A stretch of DNA of 64,000 nt from an uncultured Eubacteriales bacterium (lineage in GTDB: Bacteria > Bacillota > Clostridia > Tissierellales > Peptoniphilaceae). The notes below the pieces were generated by a model. That model saw only the letters and a list, made by a program, of their open reading frames with translations, ran no database searches and had not been told where the DNA came from. The stretch lies in NCBI GenBank assembly GCA_900539225.1, contig UQBO01000007.1:1-64000 (forward strand). Reading direction: 5' to 3'. The translations under genes were made by a program, and so were the position numbers. Shown here piece after piece: positions 33,315 to 41,292 of the stretch (its first letter is position 1; each line of letters begins with the position of its first letter).

Positions 33315-33578
33315 TTGGCAAACATTAAATCTGCGAAGAAAAGAATATCAGTTAGTAAAAATAAAACTTTAGTAAATAAATCTAGAAAGACTGAGCTTAA
33401 GAACCTTATAAAGAGATTTGAATTATTGGTTAACGAAGGCAAAACAGATGAAGCTAGAGAAGTACTTAAAGTTATAGATAAAAAATTAAAGAAGGCTGAA
33501 CAAAGAAACTTATTCCACAAGAATAAAGTAGCTAGAAAGATGAGTAGATTAACTCACAAGTTAAATAAGGCTGTTTAG
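33315..33578 (+). CDS. rpsT: 30S ribosomal protein S20
   Basis: S20 is a primary binder of 16S rRNA in the 30S body. The protein is 87 residues, the family length, when started at the TTG at 33315, which follows GGAGGTGAG; it then begins MANIKSAKKRISVSKNK. A TTG at 33300 lies before the binding site and is unlikely. The sequence is almost wholly helical and basic and has the KKRNLFHKNKVARKMSRL-type ending (here EQRNLFHKNKVARKMSRL). It is monocistronic with its own promoter and terminator, as often seen. Confidence 0.97.
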   Translation: MANIKSAKKRISVSKNKTLVNKSRKTELKNLIKRFELLVNEGKTDEAREVLKVIDKKLKKAEQRNLFHKNKVARKMSRLTHKLNKAV

Positions 33579-33625
33579 TTAGAAGAGACCTTATTGTCTC
33601 TTTTAACTAAATTAAATTTTTTTAA
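33574..33625 (+). terminator. Intrinsic terminator of rpsT
   Basis: A long stem (TTAGTTA-AAGAGAC paired with GTCTCTT-TAACTAA, about 33575-33610, one unpaired base per side) overlaps the rpsT stop codon. It is followed by a T-rich tract to about 33623. Confidence 0.8.
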
Positions 33626-33643
33626 GAAATTTTAAAAAAACCC

Positions 33644-33672
33644 TTTACAAATTAGAATTCTTGTTGTATAAT
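33644..33672 (+). promoter_or_regulatory. Promoter of tRNA-Lys
   Basis: TTTACA (33644-33649), a 17-bp spacer and TATAAT (33667-33672) precede the tRNA 5' end by 14 bp. Confidence 0.75.
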
Positions 33673-33686
33673 GGTAAGGTAGTTTT

Positions 33687-33762
33687 GGACCATTAGCTCA
33701 GGTGGTAGAGCAACTGACTCTTAATCAGTGGGTCCAGGGTTCGAGTCCCTGATGGTCCACCA
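33687..33762 (+). tRNA. tRNA-Lys (anticodon CUU)
   Basis: The 76-nt cloverleaf has the 7-bp acceptor GGACCAT/ATGGTCC with encoded CCA and the D arm TAGCTCAGGTGGTAGAGC. The anticodon stem ACTGA/TCAGT encloses loop CTCTTAA with CUU at 33720-33722, and the T arm reads CAGGG TTCGAGT CCCTG. It forms its own transcription unit between rpsT and the sugar mutase gene. Confidence 0.97.
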
Positions 33763-33765
33763 CGA

Positions 33766-33796
33766 AGAAACGTGTATTTGCACGTTTCTTTTTTTA
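33766..33796 (+). terminator. Intrinsic terminator of tRNA-Lys
   Basis: A 9-bp stem AGAAACGTG/CACGTTTCT (33766-33774 with 33781-33789) with a 6-nt loop runs into a T-run ending near 33795, four bases after the tRNA 3' end. Confidence 0.9.
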
Positions 33797-33805
33797 TCTT
33801 TTTTA

Positions 33806-33834
33806 TTGTTTATCTCCCCCATATGTATTATAAT
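33806..33834 (+). promoter_or_regulatory. Promoter of the phospho-sugar mutase gene
   Basis: TTGTTT (33806-33811), a 17-bp spacer and TATAAT (33829-33834). GAAGGAG follows before the ATG at 33857. Confidence 0.65.
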
Positions 33835-33856
33835 ATAGATATGAAGGAGTGATTCA

Positions 33857-35917
33857 ATGAGTAAAATACTGAATTTTAAAAATAAGAACGACGATCAAAA
33901 CGCAAAAGATAATAAATCATATACAAAAACCATTGCAACTAAGCCTTATAGTTTCACCTACGCTAATTACAAGAGCGGGCTTATCCTTTCTTATATATAT
34001 ATATATGACAAGTCTTATGAGGTGAAGAGTTATTACGAAGCGTATGAGCTTATGCTTAAGATTCTTTCTCATGATTATGGTGAGGCTATATTAAAATATT
34101 TTGATGAGAATGCCTTAAGTTCTACTAAGAGCTCTGACTTTACTAGACCTTATAAGTTTATAAATGTCTATATTGAAACAAAGCTTGAAACGAAAAAGCT
34201 GCTTAAGCAAATGGATGAGCTAGCCAAACTTTGCGGCGTTAATTATTATCTATTATCAAATAAAAAGAAACTTAAGATTAATAGCACAAACGAAAGATAT
34301 ATCTCCTGGCTAAGTTACTCAAGCATTAGCGCAGAGGATGATGCGGCTCTTAAAAAGATGAGTGAAGACGAAATTAAAAACAATTTTGCGAGTGATCTTG
34401 TCTTTGGAACGGCTGGCCTTAGGGGTAAGCTTGGTCTAGGCACAAATATGATGAACGTCTACACAGTAAAGCTCGCTGCCAAAGCTATCGCCCTAGTCCT
34501 TAAAGATAAATTTGATACGCCATCTGTAGTCATCGGCTATGACACAAGGTACATGTCAGAGGGCTTTGCTCATCTTAGCAAAAACATCTTCACAAATGAA
34601 GGCATCAAGGTATACCTCTTTGATGAAGCATTGCCAACGCCTTTCGTGAGCTATGGCATAAGGCATTACAAGGCATCTGCTGGGGTTATGGTGACTGCGA
34701 GCCACAATCCAAAGGATTACAACGGCTACAAGGTTTACAACGGGCACGGTTCACAAATACTTGAGGAGATGGCTGAGCTTGTGCAAAATAAAATGAAGTC
34801 TGTGAACTTTGATAAAATTTCTATTACAGAGAAAAATGATAAATATCTAAAAATGATTGACGATGAATTTTTTGCTTCATATTACAAGGACCTCTACTCT
34901 ATCAAAATGGATGTAGACGTGGATAAAGATATAAATTTCGTTTACACACCTCTTAATGGTACTGGTCTTAAGCCTATTGTCAAAGTGATTAAGGATTTTG
35001 GCTTCACAAATTATCATATACCTAAAATTCAAGAGCATCCTGACCCTGACTTTACTAGCTGCCCTTACCCTAATCCAGAGTTTAAAGAGGCTTTTAACGA
35101 GGCTATAAAACTCGCGAAAGATAAAAAGGCAGATGCGATATTCGCAAGCGACCCCGACTGCGACAGAATTAACATGGCTGTTAAAAAAGATGGTGAATAC
35201 ATTATTTTGGATGGCAACAGAGTCGGCGCTCTTATGCTTGACTTCATTCTTAGTCATAGCAAGCCCGCAAAGACTTCGTATCTAGTTAAGTCCATAGTTA
35301 CATCGGATTTTGCAAAAGCCATTGCCGAGGACCATGGTCTTGAGTCCGCTGACGTTTTGACTGGCTTTAAGAATATCTGTAAGCTTGCTAATGACTTTGA
35401 AAATGTTAGTGACAAACACTTTTTCTTCGGCTTAGAAGAGAGCATAGGCTATGTCTATAGAGATTTTGTAAGAGACAAAGACGCTGTTAACGCCTTCATG
35501 GTGCTTATTCAAATGACTGCTTATTATAAAAAGCAAAATATAAATATCTTGGACCACTTAAATAGTCTTTACGAAAAGTACGGCTACTTCGTTCAAGCGC
35601 AAGAGTCCATAGTCTTCGAAGGACTTGATGGCAAGGACAAGATGGCTAAGATCATGGATAAGTTCAGAAATAATTACAAGAGTGAGATCGATGGGCTTAA
35701 ATTTATTAAAAGAGTCGACTACTTAAATGATGAAACTGGTCTAGATAAGTCAAACGTGCTTAAGTACTACATCGATGACTACTCATGGATAGCGATAAGG
35801 CCATCTGGTACTGAGCCAAAGATTAAGTTTTATTTCTCGATAAGAGCAAATAATGAAGCTGAAGCAAAAAAAGAATTAGATAGAATTAAAACTATTGTTT
35901 TAGAAAAAATTAAATAA
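33857..35917 (+). CDS. Phospho-sugar mutase (phosphoglucomutase/phosphomannomutase) with extra N-terminal region
   Basis: The enzyme interconverts hexose 1- and 6-phosphates. Starting near residue 150 the protein has the full four-domain alpha-D-phosphohexomutase layout: DLVFGTAGLRGKLG, the phosphoserine loop TASHNP with S282, the metal loop DPDCDR, the sugar-binding EESIGYVY and the phosphate-binding RPSGTEPKIKFY. The family core is about 540-570 residues; this protein has 686 because of a lysine- and tyrosine-rich N-terminal region of about 140 residues that I do not recognise. It is monocistronic. Phosphoglucomutase (pgcA-like) is the likeliest activity; mannose specificity cannot be excluded. 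Confidence 0.9.
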   Translation: MSKILNFKNKNDDQNAKDNKSYTKTIATKPYSFTYANYKSGLILSYIYIYDKSYEVKSYYEAYELMLKILSHDYGEAILKYFDENALSSTKSSDFTRPYKFINVYIETKLETKKLLKQMDELAKLCGVNYYLLSNKKKLKINSTNERYISWLSYSSISAEDDAALKKMSEDEIKNNFASDLVFGTAGLRGKLGLGTNMMNVYTVKLAAKAIALVLKDKFDTPSVVIGYDTRYMSEGFAHLSKNIFTNEGIKVYLFDEALPTPFVSYGIRHYKASAGVMVTASHNPKDYNGYKVYNGHGSQILEEMAELVQNKMKSVNFDKISITEKNDKYLKMIDDEFFASYYKDLYSIKMDVDVDKDINFVYTPLNGTGLKPIVKVIKDFGFTNYHIPKIQEHPDPDFTSCPYPNPEFKEAFNEAIKLAKDKKADAIFASDPDCDRINMAVKKDGEYIILDGNRVGALMLDFILSHSKPAKTSYLVKSIVTSDFAKAIAEDHGLESADVLTGFKNICKLANDFENVSDKHFFFGLEESIGYVYRDFVRDKDAVNAFMVLIQMTAYYKKQNINILDHLNSLYEKYGYFVQAQESIVFEGLDGKDKMAKIMDKFRNNYKSEIDGLKFIKRVDYLNDETGLDKSNVLKYYIDDYSWIAIRPSGTEPKIKFYFSIRANNEAEAKKELDRIKTIVLEKIK

Positions 35918-35929
35918 TTTTGCATTATA

Positions 35930-35964
35930 AATGGCTATGAAATCAATCATAGCCATTGTTTTTA
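35930..35964 (+). terminator. Intrinsic terminator of the sugar mutase gene
   Basis: A 10-bp stem (AATGGCTATG, 35930-35939, with 35948-35957), an 8-nt loop and GTTTTTA lie 12 bp after the stop codon, facing the converging small gene at 35974. Confidence 0.8.
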
Positions 35965-35973
35965 TATATTCAA

Positions 35974-36162
35974 TTAATCGTCTATCAGTGCGTCTAGCTC
36001 CTCGAGTCTATCTATCCAAGCAAGGTCATCTTTCTCTTGCTTCTTTACTTTTTTATGCTTAGTGTCTTTATCATTATTAAATAAAGATAGAAGTAATAAT
36101 ATAGGGAAAAACGCTATCATAAATATTACTTTTACGAATCCAATTAAGATCTTTATAAGCAT
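35974..36162 (-). CDS. Small single-span membrane protein after the Rad50-like genes
   Basis: The 62-residue protein of unknown function has one hydrophobic segment (about residues 4-28) and a charged tail with a Lys-rich stretch followed by acidic residues (EELDALIDD). It starts 4 bp after the stop of the C-terminal Rad50-like gene and so probably belongs to the recA-mre11-like-rad50-like operon. Its coding status rests on a complete frame in the right position and a plausible composition; no family is recognised. The binding site near its start (GAAGTAGTGGAGAAG, overlapping the previous gene) is acceptable. Confidence 0.6.
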   Translation of the reverse strand: MLIKILIGFVKVIFMIAFFPILLLLSLFNNDKDTKHKKVKKQEKDDLAWIDRLEELDALIDD

Positions 36163-36166
36163 AAGC

Positions 36167-36823
36167 CTACTTCTCCACTACTTCTGAAACGTTATCACGC
36201 TTAATTACTTCAAAGGTCTTGTCGCCAATGTTCGATAGATACTTTGAGTGCGTAACCATGATTATCTGCCTATTGAAGCTTTCGCTCACCTTGGATAAAA
36301 ATTCGGCAACATTATAAATGTAGTCTTCTGAAACGAATTTTGCTGGCTCGTCAAGAAGTATCGGCCCTTCGATCTTGGGATTAAATACTTCTATCATTGC
36401 GAAGCGCAGTGCAAGTGAGATTATATCAACATAGCCCCCGCCTCTTTGCTCTTGTGGGTCAGTCAATATCTTCTCGCCATCGACCTCGTCTTCTAGGAAA
36501 AAGTCGACAGCGACCTTACCATTGATACTCTTCTCTTCAATCACAAACTTGCTTTGCGAAGCAAATATCTCGTGAAGTGCGCCTGTAACCATATTCTCAA
36601 TGCTCTTTATAGCCTCTTTTCTAGCGTAGTCACTCGTCTTTTCTAAAAGCAGCTTAGTCTTTTCGAAAATCATGTTCTTCTCGTCAAGGCGCTCTGCCTC
36701 TTTCGCAAGTGATGCCTTCTTATCAAGTAGCATCTCTTTCTTGGTCTTGTCTTGCAAAATCTTGTTCTCTAGAGACTTATTAAATTTTTTAATTCTGTCT
36801 ATCTCTAAAGTATAATTATTCAT
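36167..36823 (-). CDS. Rad50/SbcC-like ATPase, C-terminal half as a separate protein
   Basis: The 218-residue protein begins with a coiled coil (about residues 3-70) and continues as the C-terminal lobe of an SMC/Rad50-type ATPase. The signature-like motif RGGGYVD is at 127-133, the Walker B PILLDEP with catalytic E159 at 154-160, and the switch histidine H192 in VTHSK. Walker A is absent and is supplied by the protein encoded at 37063-38226. This equals the second half of an SbcC split off as its own gene. It overlaps the preceding coiled-coil gene by 8 bp. Each frame is intact, so it is not a decayed single gene. Confidence 0.85.
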   Translation of the reverse strand: MNNYTLEIDRIKKFNKSLENKILQDKTKKEMLLDKKASLAKEAERLDEKNMIFEKTKLLLEKTSDYARKEAIKSIENMVTGALHEIFASQSKFVIEEKSINGKVAVDFFLEDEVDGEKILTDPQEQRGGGYVDIISLALRFAMIEVFNPKIEGPILLDEPAKFVSEDYIYNVAEFLSKVSESFNRQIIMVTHSKYLSNIGDKTFEVIKRDNVSEVVEK

Positions 36824-37052
36824 TGTCTTTCAAAAGCTCCTCAGCCTTAGTAATATCTGTAGCTATTTTATTTTCTAAATTCTTTATCTCTGCTTCAAGA
36901 TTATCTGGCTCAATACCAAGGGCTTTTATCTCTTTAAGGATATTTTCCCTATCATTAAGAAGTATATTAAGCCTTTCTTCGTACTTCACCTTATTCAGTT
37001 TTGCCTTGTCTAAACTGTCCTTCAAGGCCTCAAGTCTGTTTGTATAATCCAT
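36816..37052 (-). CDS. Short coiled-coil protein between the Rad50-like halves
   Basis: This protein of about 78 residues starts at the ATG at 37052, preceded by AAGGTGATATT. It is almost entirely predicted coiled coil, with a central break ALGIEPDNLEAEIKNLE. It has no ATPase motif and no CxxC. Position and composition make it a likely middle piece or accessory clamp of the split Rad50-like machine, possibly pairing with the coiled coil of either half. I do not recognise a named family. An upstream start to 37082 is in frame but lacks a binding site. Confidence 0.75.
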   Translation of the reverse strand: MDYTNRLEALKDSLDKAKLNKVKYEERLNILLNDRENILKEIKALGIEPDNLEAEIKNLENKIATDITKAEELLKDNE

Positions 37053-37062
37053 AATATCACCT

Positions 37063-38226
37063 TTATAAATATTCTTTAACAATCATGTCAATGTGCGCCT
37101 TATCAACGTCCGAGTTGCAATACGGGCACTTCTTCAGCTTAATTAATAACTCTGTATACTCTTTTAAGTCTCTGTTTAAATTTTCATCGTTATCCTTAAT
37201 AAAGTATCTACCCTTGTCAATGGATGCCGATACATCGCCCAAACGCTTTTTGAGTTCATTTAGCTTAGTAAAAGCGTTTAAGTTCCTCGCTATGGTATTG
37301 TCAATGTCGAGCTTTTCTGTTATATTTTTACTTTTCTTGTAAATAGCCTCAGTATTATTAATTTCATTTTTAATCTTATCGAGCCTTGTCTTGTAAGTTT
37401 TGTAGCTTTCTAAAACTTCGTAAGCCTTCGCAGTGCTCGATATAAGCGCTTCGTTTGATAATACTTTGTCGAAGTCCTTTATTCTTTCAAGTAAATAGTC
37501 TTTATTTTTCTTATTATCATCAAGTCTAGCTTTAAGTGAATTTATCAGCTTTAATTTTTCTACTGAGTCTTCTATATTTTTAGTAAGTGTCTCTCTATCC
37601 TTAAGTAATTTTTCTTCCTTTTCAATATCCTTATACGCTAATATCTTTTCGTCAAGCTCTTTAATCTCTTCGTTTATCCTCTTGATATCCGACTTTTGTG
37701 ATTTTATATCCTTATTCGTATCGTCAATGGCTTTGTCAACGACATCTAAATTATACATCTTACCGATAAGAGCCGACTTTTGTGTCGCTGTATAGCTAAA
37801 CATAAAAGGTCCATCGTGCTGAAACTGTATATTGAAGTTTATGTCACTCGCCTTATCAAGCGTAATCTTTTTTATCTTCATCACGTTTGATACTTCAGGC
37901 GGAAGCCCTGTCCTTAAGCTGTTAAACTCTTGAACTTCGCCAGTCTTTTCATTATAAATAATGTATAGATTTTCTTTTTTTGAGCGCTTTCTTTCAACCG
38001 AGTAGTCATTGTTAAAGTAAAGTCTGACTGAAACAAAGTGTTCGTTGTTCCTTAGCATGCCCATGCCTTGTGGCTCATTAAAAAGTACCCAGCGTATCGC
38101 TCTTAGTATCGACGTCTTGCCATTGTCAGATGGTCCGACGATGACGTTTAGTCCATCATCAAAGTCAAGCGAAGTGAATTTATGCGACTGAAAATTTATT
38201 AGATCTATCTTATTAATCTTGACCAT
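37063..38226 (-). CDS. Rad50/SbcC-like ATPase, N-terminal half ending in a zinc-hook CPYC
   Basis: The 387-residue protein has the N-lobe of an SMC/Rad50 ATPase: INFQSHKFTSLDF, then Walker A GPSDNGKTS at 31-39 and a Q-loop-like FQHDGP with Q136. A long coiled coil follows (about residues 165-365), and a CPYC motif at 367-370 lies 17 residues before the stop. In ordinary Rad50/SbcC this motif sits at the apex of the coiled coil, with a return helix and C-lobe following. Here the chain ends just after it. It overlaps the Mre11-like gene by 14 bp. A nuclease-ATPase complex acting on DNA ends is inferred. Confidence 0.87.
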   Translation of the reverse strand: MVKINKIDLINFQSHKFTSLDFDDGLNVIVGPSDNGKTSILRAIRWVLFNEPQGMGMLRNNEHFVSVRLYFNNDYSVERKRSKKENLYIIYNEKTGEVQEFNSLRTGLPPEVSNVMKIKKITLDKASDINFNIQFQHDGPFMFSYTATQKSALIGKMYNLDVVDKAIDDTNKDIKSQKSDIKRINEEIKELDEKILAYKDIEKEEKLLKDRETLTKNIEDSVEKLKLINSLKARLDDNKKNKDYLLERIKDFDKVLSNEALISSTAKAYEVLESYKTYKTRLDKIKNEINNTEAIYKKSKNITEKLDIDNTIARNLNAFTKLNELKKRLGDVSASIDKGRYFIKDNDENLNRDLKEYTELLIKLKKCPYCNSDVDKAHIDMIVKEYL

Positions 38227-39214
38227 GAATATCTTCCTCCGCTTTCTCTAAACGCTTCTTCGCCTCATCTATAACTTCTTTTTCAACGCCTTCAGCCTTG
38301 ATTATCTCTTCGAAAACGCTATAGTAGTCATACTTATCAAAGTCAGCAGCTTTTTTTATGGTGTTCTCAAAATTAAGAACTTCTAATTTATCATTCTTGT
38401 GCTTTTCGATATACTCCCTATCTAAGACCTCATATCCAGGTTTTGCACACTTCACATTGATAAGCTCAATCTTTGGTTTTAAATCATCATTGATCTCGAT
38501 TAAAGCGTACTGAGGCATCCTCTTGTACTCTTCAGTAGTGTTTGAGCACCTTGTAAGTGAGCCTGGATTTAAAAACGTCCTGCCATTGAGGCTAATCACG
38601 CCAAAGCCTGTGTGGTAGTGGCCCGAAAGTGTAAGGTCGGCCTTAGTATTGATTATATCAGTAACAACAGTGTGTTCTATCTCTTTTATAAATGGCTTTT
38701 CTAATAGCATGCCATGAACAACATTGATTAGAAACTCGCCATCTTTCTTATCATATTCACTTAGTAAATAGGCTTCTTTATCTTCAGCGTCCATCTTGTA
38801 TATATATGGTGTGCCTATGATTTTAACGCTATTACCCTTAGCAAAGTTCTCTTCAATGGTACTTTCTCTATCAAGCATCTTAACCGCTCCAAAAGACTCG
38901 AGTAGGCCTAAATGTGTTCTAGGAAGCGTATCAGGATTACGACCATAGATGTCGTGGTTGCCACTAACGATGTAAAACTTTATATTATGCTCTTTTAAAT
39001 AAAAAAGAATCCTATTAAATTTGACAAGACAAATAGTTGAAACGGTTGGAGTATCAAAAAGATCTCCACCGTGAACTATAAAATTAACATTGTTTTCTAC
39101 TGCAAAGCGAGCAGCCTCGTCAATCTTATTAATTACCGTTTCAAAATAATTATCAAGTCTATTTATAGGATTTTTTTCTTTTATATGTGTATCTGTTATA
39201 AATACAAATTTCAT
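38213..39214 (-). CDS. Mre11/SbcD-like metallophosphoesterase (DNA exonuclease subunit)
   Basis: The 333-residue calcineurin-like phosphoesterase has the full metal-site series: DTH at 8-10, GGD at 49-51, GNHD at 85-88, H167 in VHGML and GHYH at 198-201. The C-terminal part (from about residue 235) would be the capping and ATPase-binding region. In Mre11-Rad50 complexes this subunit cuts DNA near ends. Here it directly precedes the split Rad50-like genes and follows recA by about 9 bp, which strongly suggests double-strand-break processing for RecA. The binding site before its ATG is weak, so coupling to recA translation is possible. Confidence 0.88.
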   Translation of the reverse strand: MKFVFITDTHIKEKNPINRLDNYFETVINKIDEAARFAVENNVNFIVHGGDLFDTPTVSTICLVKFNRILFYLKEHNIKFYIVSGNHDIYGRNPDTLPRTHLGLLESFGAVKMLDRESTIEENFAKGNSVKIIGTPYIYKMDAEDKEAYLLSEYDKKDGEFLINVVHGMLLEKPFIKEIEHTVVTDIINTKADLTLSGHYHTGFGVISLNGRTFLNPGSLTRCSNTTEEYKRMPQYALIEINDDLKPKIELINVKCAKPGYEVLDREYIEKHKNDKLEVLNFENTIKKAADFDKYDYYSVFEEIIKAEGVEKEVIDEAKKRLEKAEEDIHGQD

Positions 39215-39223
39215 TATATCAAC

Positions 39224-40288
39224 TTATTCTTCTGTGTTTTGTTCTGCTTCTTCTACAGCTTCTTCGTCTTCTTTCTTGCAAGCTTGTCTAACCTTTAATG
39301 CTATCTCTTCCATAAGCTCAGGTTTTTCTTTGAATAATTGTTTAACATTTTCTCTTCCTTGACCAAGCTTTTCGTCATTGTATGAGAACCATGCACCAGC
39401 CTTGTCAACTATACCTTTGCTAACCGCAACATCCAAGATATCACCTTCCTTGGATATCCCTTCACCATACATAATATCAAATTCAACTACCTTAAATGGA
39501 GGAGCAACTTTGTTCTTAACAACTTTAACACGAACTTTATTACCTATGATTACATCCTCTTTTTTACCACCTGCCGAAGTCTCTTCTTTTTGCTTGATTA
39601 CATCAAACTTTCTTATATCAAGTCTAACTGATGAATAGAACTTCAACGCCTTACCACCAGTAGTTGTTTCAGGGCTGCCAAACATGACCCCAATCTTTTC
39701 TCTTAATTGGTTAATAAATATTACTGTTGAATTTGTTTTTGATATAACACCAGAAAGCTTTCGCATTGCTTGTGACATAAGTCTTGCTTGTAGACCTATA
39801 GTCGCATCCCCCATAGCTCCTTCGATTTCAGTCTTAGGTACAAGGGCTGCAACTGAGTCAACAACAACTAGATCAACAGCGCCGCTCCTAACAAGTGCTT
39901 CAGCAATGTCAAGACCTTGTTCACCATTGTCTGGTTGAGACACTATAAGCTTATCGATGTCAACACCCAAGTTTCTTGCATATTGAGGATCCAAAGCGTG
40001 TTCTGCGTCTATGAAAGCAGCTGTGCCGCCTTTCTTTTGACATTCTGCTATTACATGTAGTGTTAAAGTAGTCTTACCACTTGATTCTGGTCCGTAGATC
40101 TCGATGATTCTTCCCTTTGGTATACCACCAATGCCTAAAGCCATGTCAAGTGACAAGCAGCCAGTTGGGATGCTTTCAATATTAAGCTTAGCGTGGTCGC
40201 CAAGTCTCATTATTGAGCCCTTGCCAAAATCTTTCTCAATCTTTTTCAAAGCTTCATTAAGAGCTTTTTCTTTTTCGTTCATGTCCAT
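39224..40288 (-). CDS. recA: Recombinase RecA
   Basis: RecA forms filaments on single-stranded DNA for strand exchange and SOS signalling. The 354-residue protein shows GPESSGKT at 66-73, the LIVSQPDNGEQGLDIAEALVRSG segment, VVVDSVAALVPK, and the L2 region MFGSPETTTGGKALKFYSS. It ends with an acidic tail. AGAGGTGA precedes the ATG. It follows pncC by 13 bp. I found no clear LexA-type site directly upstream, so control may act at a distant operon promoter. Confidence 0.98.
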   Translation of the reverse strand: MDMNEKEKALNEALKKIEKDFGKGSIMRLGDHAKLNIESIPTGCLSLDMALGIGGIPKGRIIEIYGPESSGKTTLTLHVIAECQKKGGTAAFIDAEHALDPQYARNLGVDIDKLIVSQPDNGEQGLDIAEALVRSGAVDLVVVDSVAALVPKTEIEGAMGDATIGLQARLMSQAMRKLSGVISKTNSTVIFINQLREKIGVMFGSPETTTGGKALKFYSSVRLDIRKFDVIKQKEETSAGGKKEDVIIGNKVRVKVVKNKVAPPFKVVEFDIMYGEGISKEGDILDVAVSKGIVDKAGAWFSYNDEKLGQGRENVKQLFKEKPELMEEIALKVRQACKKEDEEAVEEAEQNTEE

Positions 40289-40301
40289 TTTTTCACCTCT
40301 A

Positions 40302-40769
40302 TTATTTACTTATTATTTCTAATATTAAATCGATTAAATCGTTCTTCGCTTCTTCTATTATATCACATCTTGAGCCGCTGTAAATCTTTTTATGTAAATA
40401 TTGATGATTTTTATAGCTTAGTCCATAGTAAACAAGCCCAACCGGAATCCCGTCATATGATGTTGGCCCAGCGCTTCCTGTTATAGCATAGACAATGTCA
40501 CTTTCGAAAAGCGCCTTAGCTCCATCAAGCATGGCCGATAGTACTGCGATAGATACTGGAGTATATTTATCAATCAAGTCGCTAGCCACCTTTAGTGTAT
40601 TTATCTTAACCGATGACTGATACGAAACTAATGTTCCGCAAAAGACATCTGATGCGCCAGCTACCTTAACTAGTTCGCTCGATACAAGGCCTCCTGTTAT
40701 CGATTCAGCGCCTGAAATGCTTAAATTATTTTCTTTTAATATTTCAATAATCTTATTGCATTGTTCCAT
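40302..40769 (-). CDS. pncC: Stand-alone CinA C-terminal domain, nicotinamide-nucleotide amidase (PncC)
   Basis: The enzyme deamidates nicotinamide mononucleotide in pyridine-nucleotide salvage. The 155-residue protein contains only the CinA C-terminal domain: SGAESITGGLVSSELVKVAGAS, then GTLVSYQSSVK and AITGSAGP with the conserved GxxGP turn. In Bacillota this domain is usually fused to the MoCF-like N-terminal domain of CinA; here it is alone. The pgsA-cinA-recA order is otherwise conserved. It overlaps pgsA by 17 bp. Confidence 0.93.
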   Translation of the reverse strand: MEQCNKIIEILKENNLSISGAESITGGLVSSELVKVAGASDVFCGTLVSYQSSVKINTLKVASDLIDKYTPVSIAVLSAMLDGAKALFESDIVYAITGSAGPTSYDGIPVGLVYYGLSYKNHQYLHKKIYSGSRCDIIEEAKNDLIDLILEIISK

Positions 40770-41292
40770 TGAATACTTCCCTGTTTTTATATAGGTAGTT
40801 TATCATTGATAAAACTGTTAGTGCTACTGATATATATAGCAAAACTTTTCCTATGATGAACATTGTTCTATTTATTAATATAATTGTTAAGAAGAAGAAT
40901 ATTACTGAGAAAAACTGTGTTGTCGTCTTAAGCTTACCGAAGATATCTGCTGCTATGGATATATTTTTCTTCGCAGCAAGCATCCTAAAGCCCGAGATAA
41001 GTAATTCTCTAAACAAAACTACTATGACTACCCATGGTTCAACAAAGCCCCTTTCTATAAACAAGATGAAGGCGCTTAGTACAAGTATCTTATCTGCTAT
41101 AGGGTCTATGAACTTGCCAAAATCAGTGATCATATCATACTTTCTAGCAACGTAGCCATCTAAAAAGTCACTAAATGATCCCAAAAGGAATATCGCTAGA
41201 CTTGATATACCACTTTGATCATAGTAATAGCTTAATACAAAAATAGGTAGTAATAATATCCTAAACATTGTAATTTTATTTGCTAGGTTCAT
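40753..41292 (-). CDS. pgsA: CDP-diacylglycerol-glycerol-3-phosphate 3-phosphatidyltransferase
   Basis: PgsA makes phosphatidylglycerol phosphate, the route to phosphatidylglycerol, which Lgt also uses. The product of about 179 residues starts at the ATG at 41292, after AGAGGTGA; a GTG three codons earlier lies inside that site. The CDP-alcohol phosphotransferase motif is visible as SDFLDGYVARKYDMITDFGKFIDPIADK, here quoted only to show the DG..AR...G...D...D pattern at about residues 39-66. About four to six spans are predicted. It overlaps both rimO and pncC. Confidence 0.96.
   Translation of the reverse strand: MNLANKITMFRILLLPIFVLSYYYDQSGISSLAIFLLGSFSDFLDGYVARKYDMITDFGKFIDPIADKILVLSAFILFIERGFVEPWVVIVVLFRELLISGFRMLAAKKNISIAADIFGKLKTTTQFFSVIFFFLTIILINRTMFIIGKVLLYISVALTVLSMINYLYKNREVFNGTMQ

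Noticed and set aside
36167..38226. A single sbcC gene broken by frameshifts
   Set aside because: Each piece has its own start with a plausible binding site or coupled overlap. The breaks fall at natural domain borders (after CPYC), and no residual homologous sequence lies between the frames.
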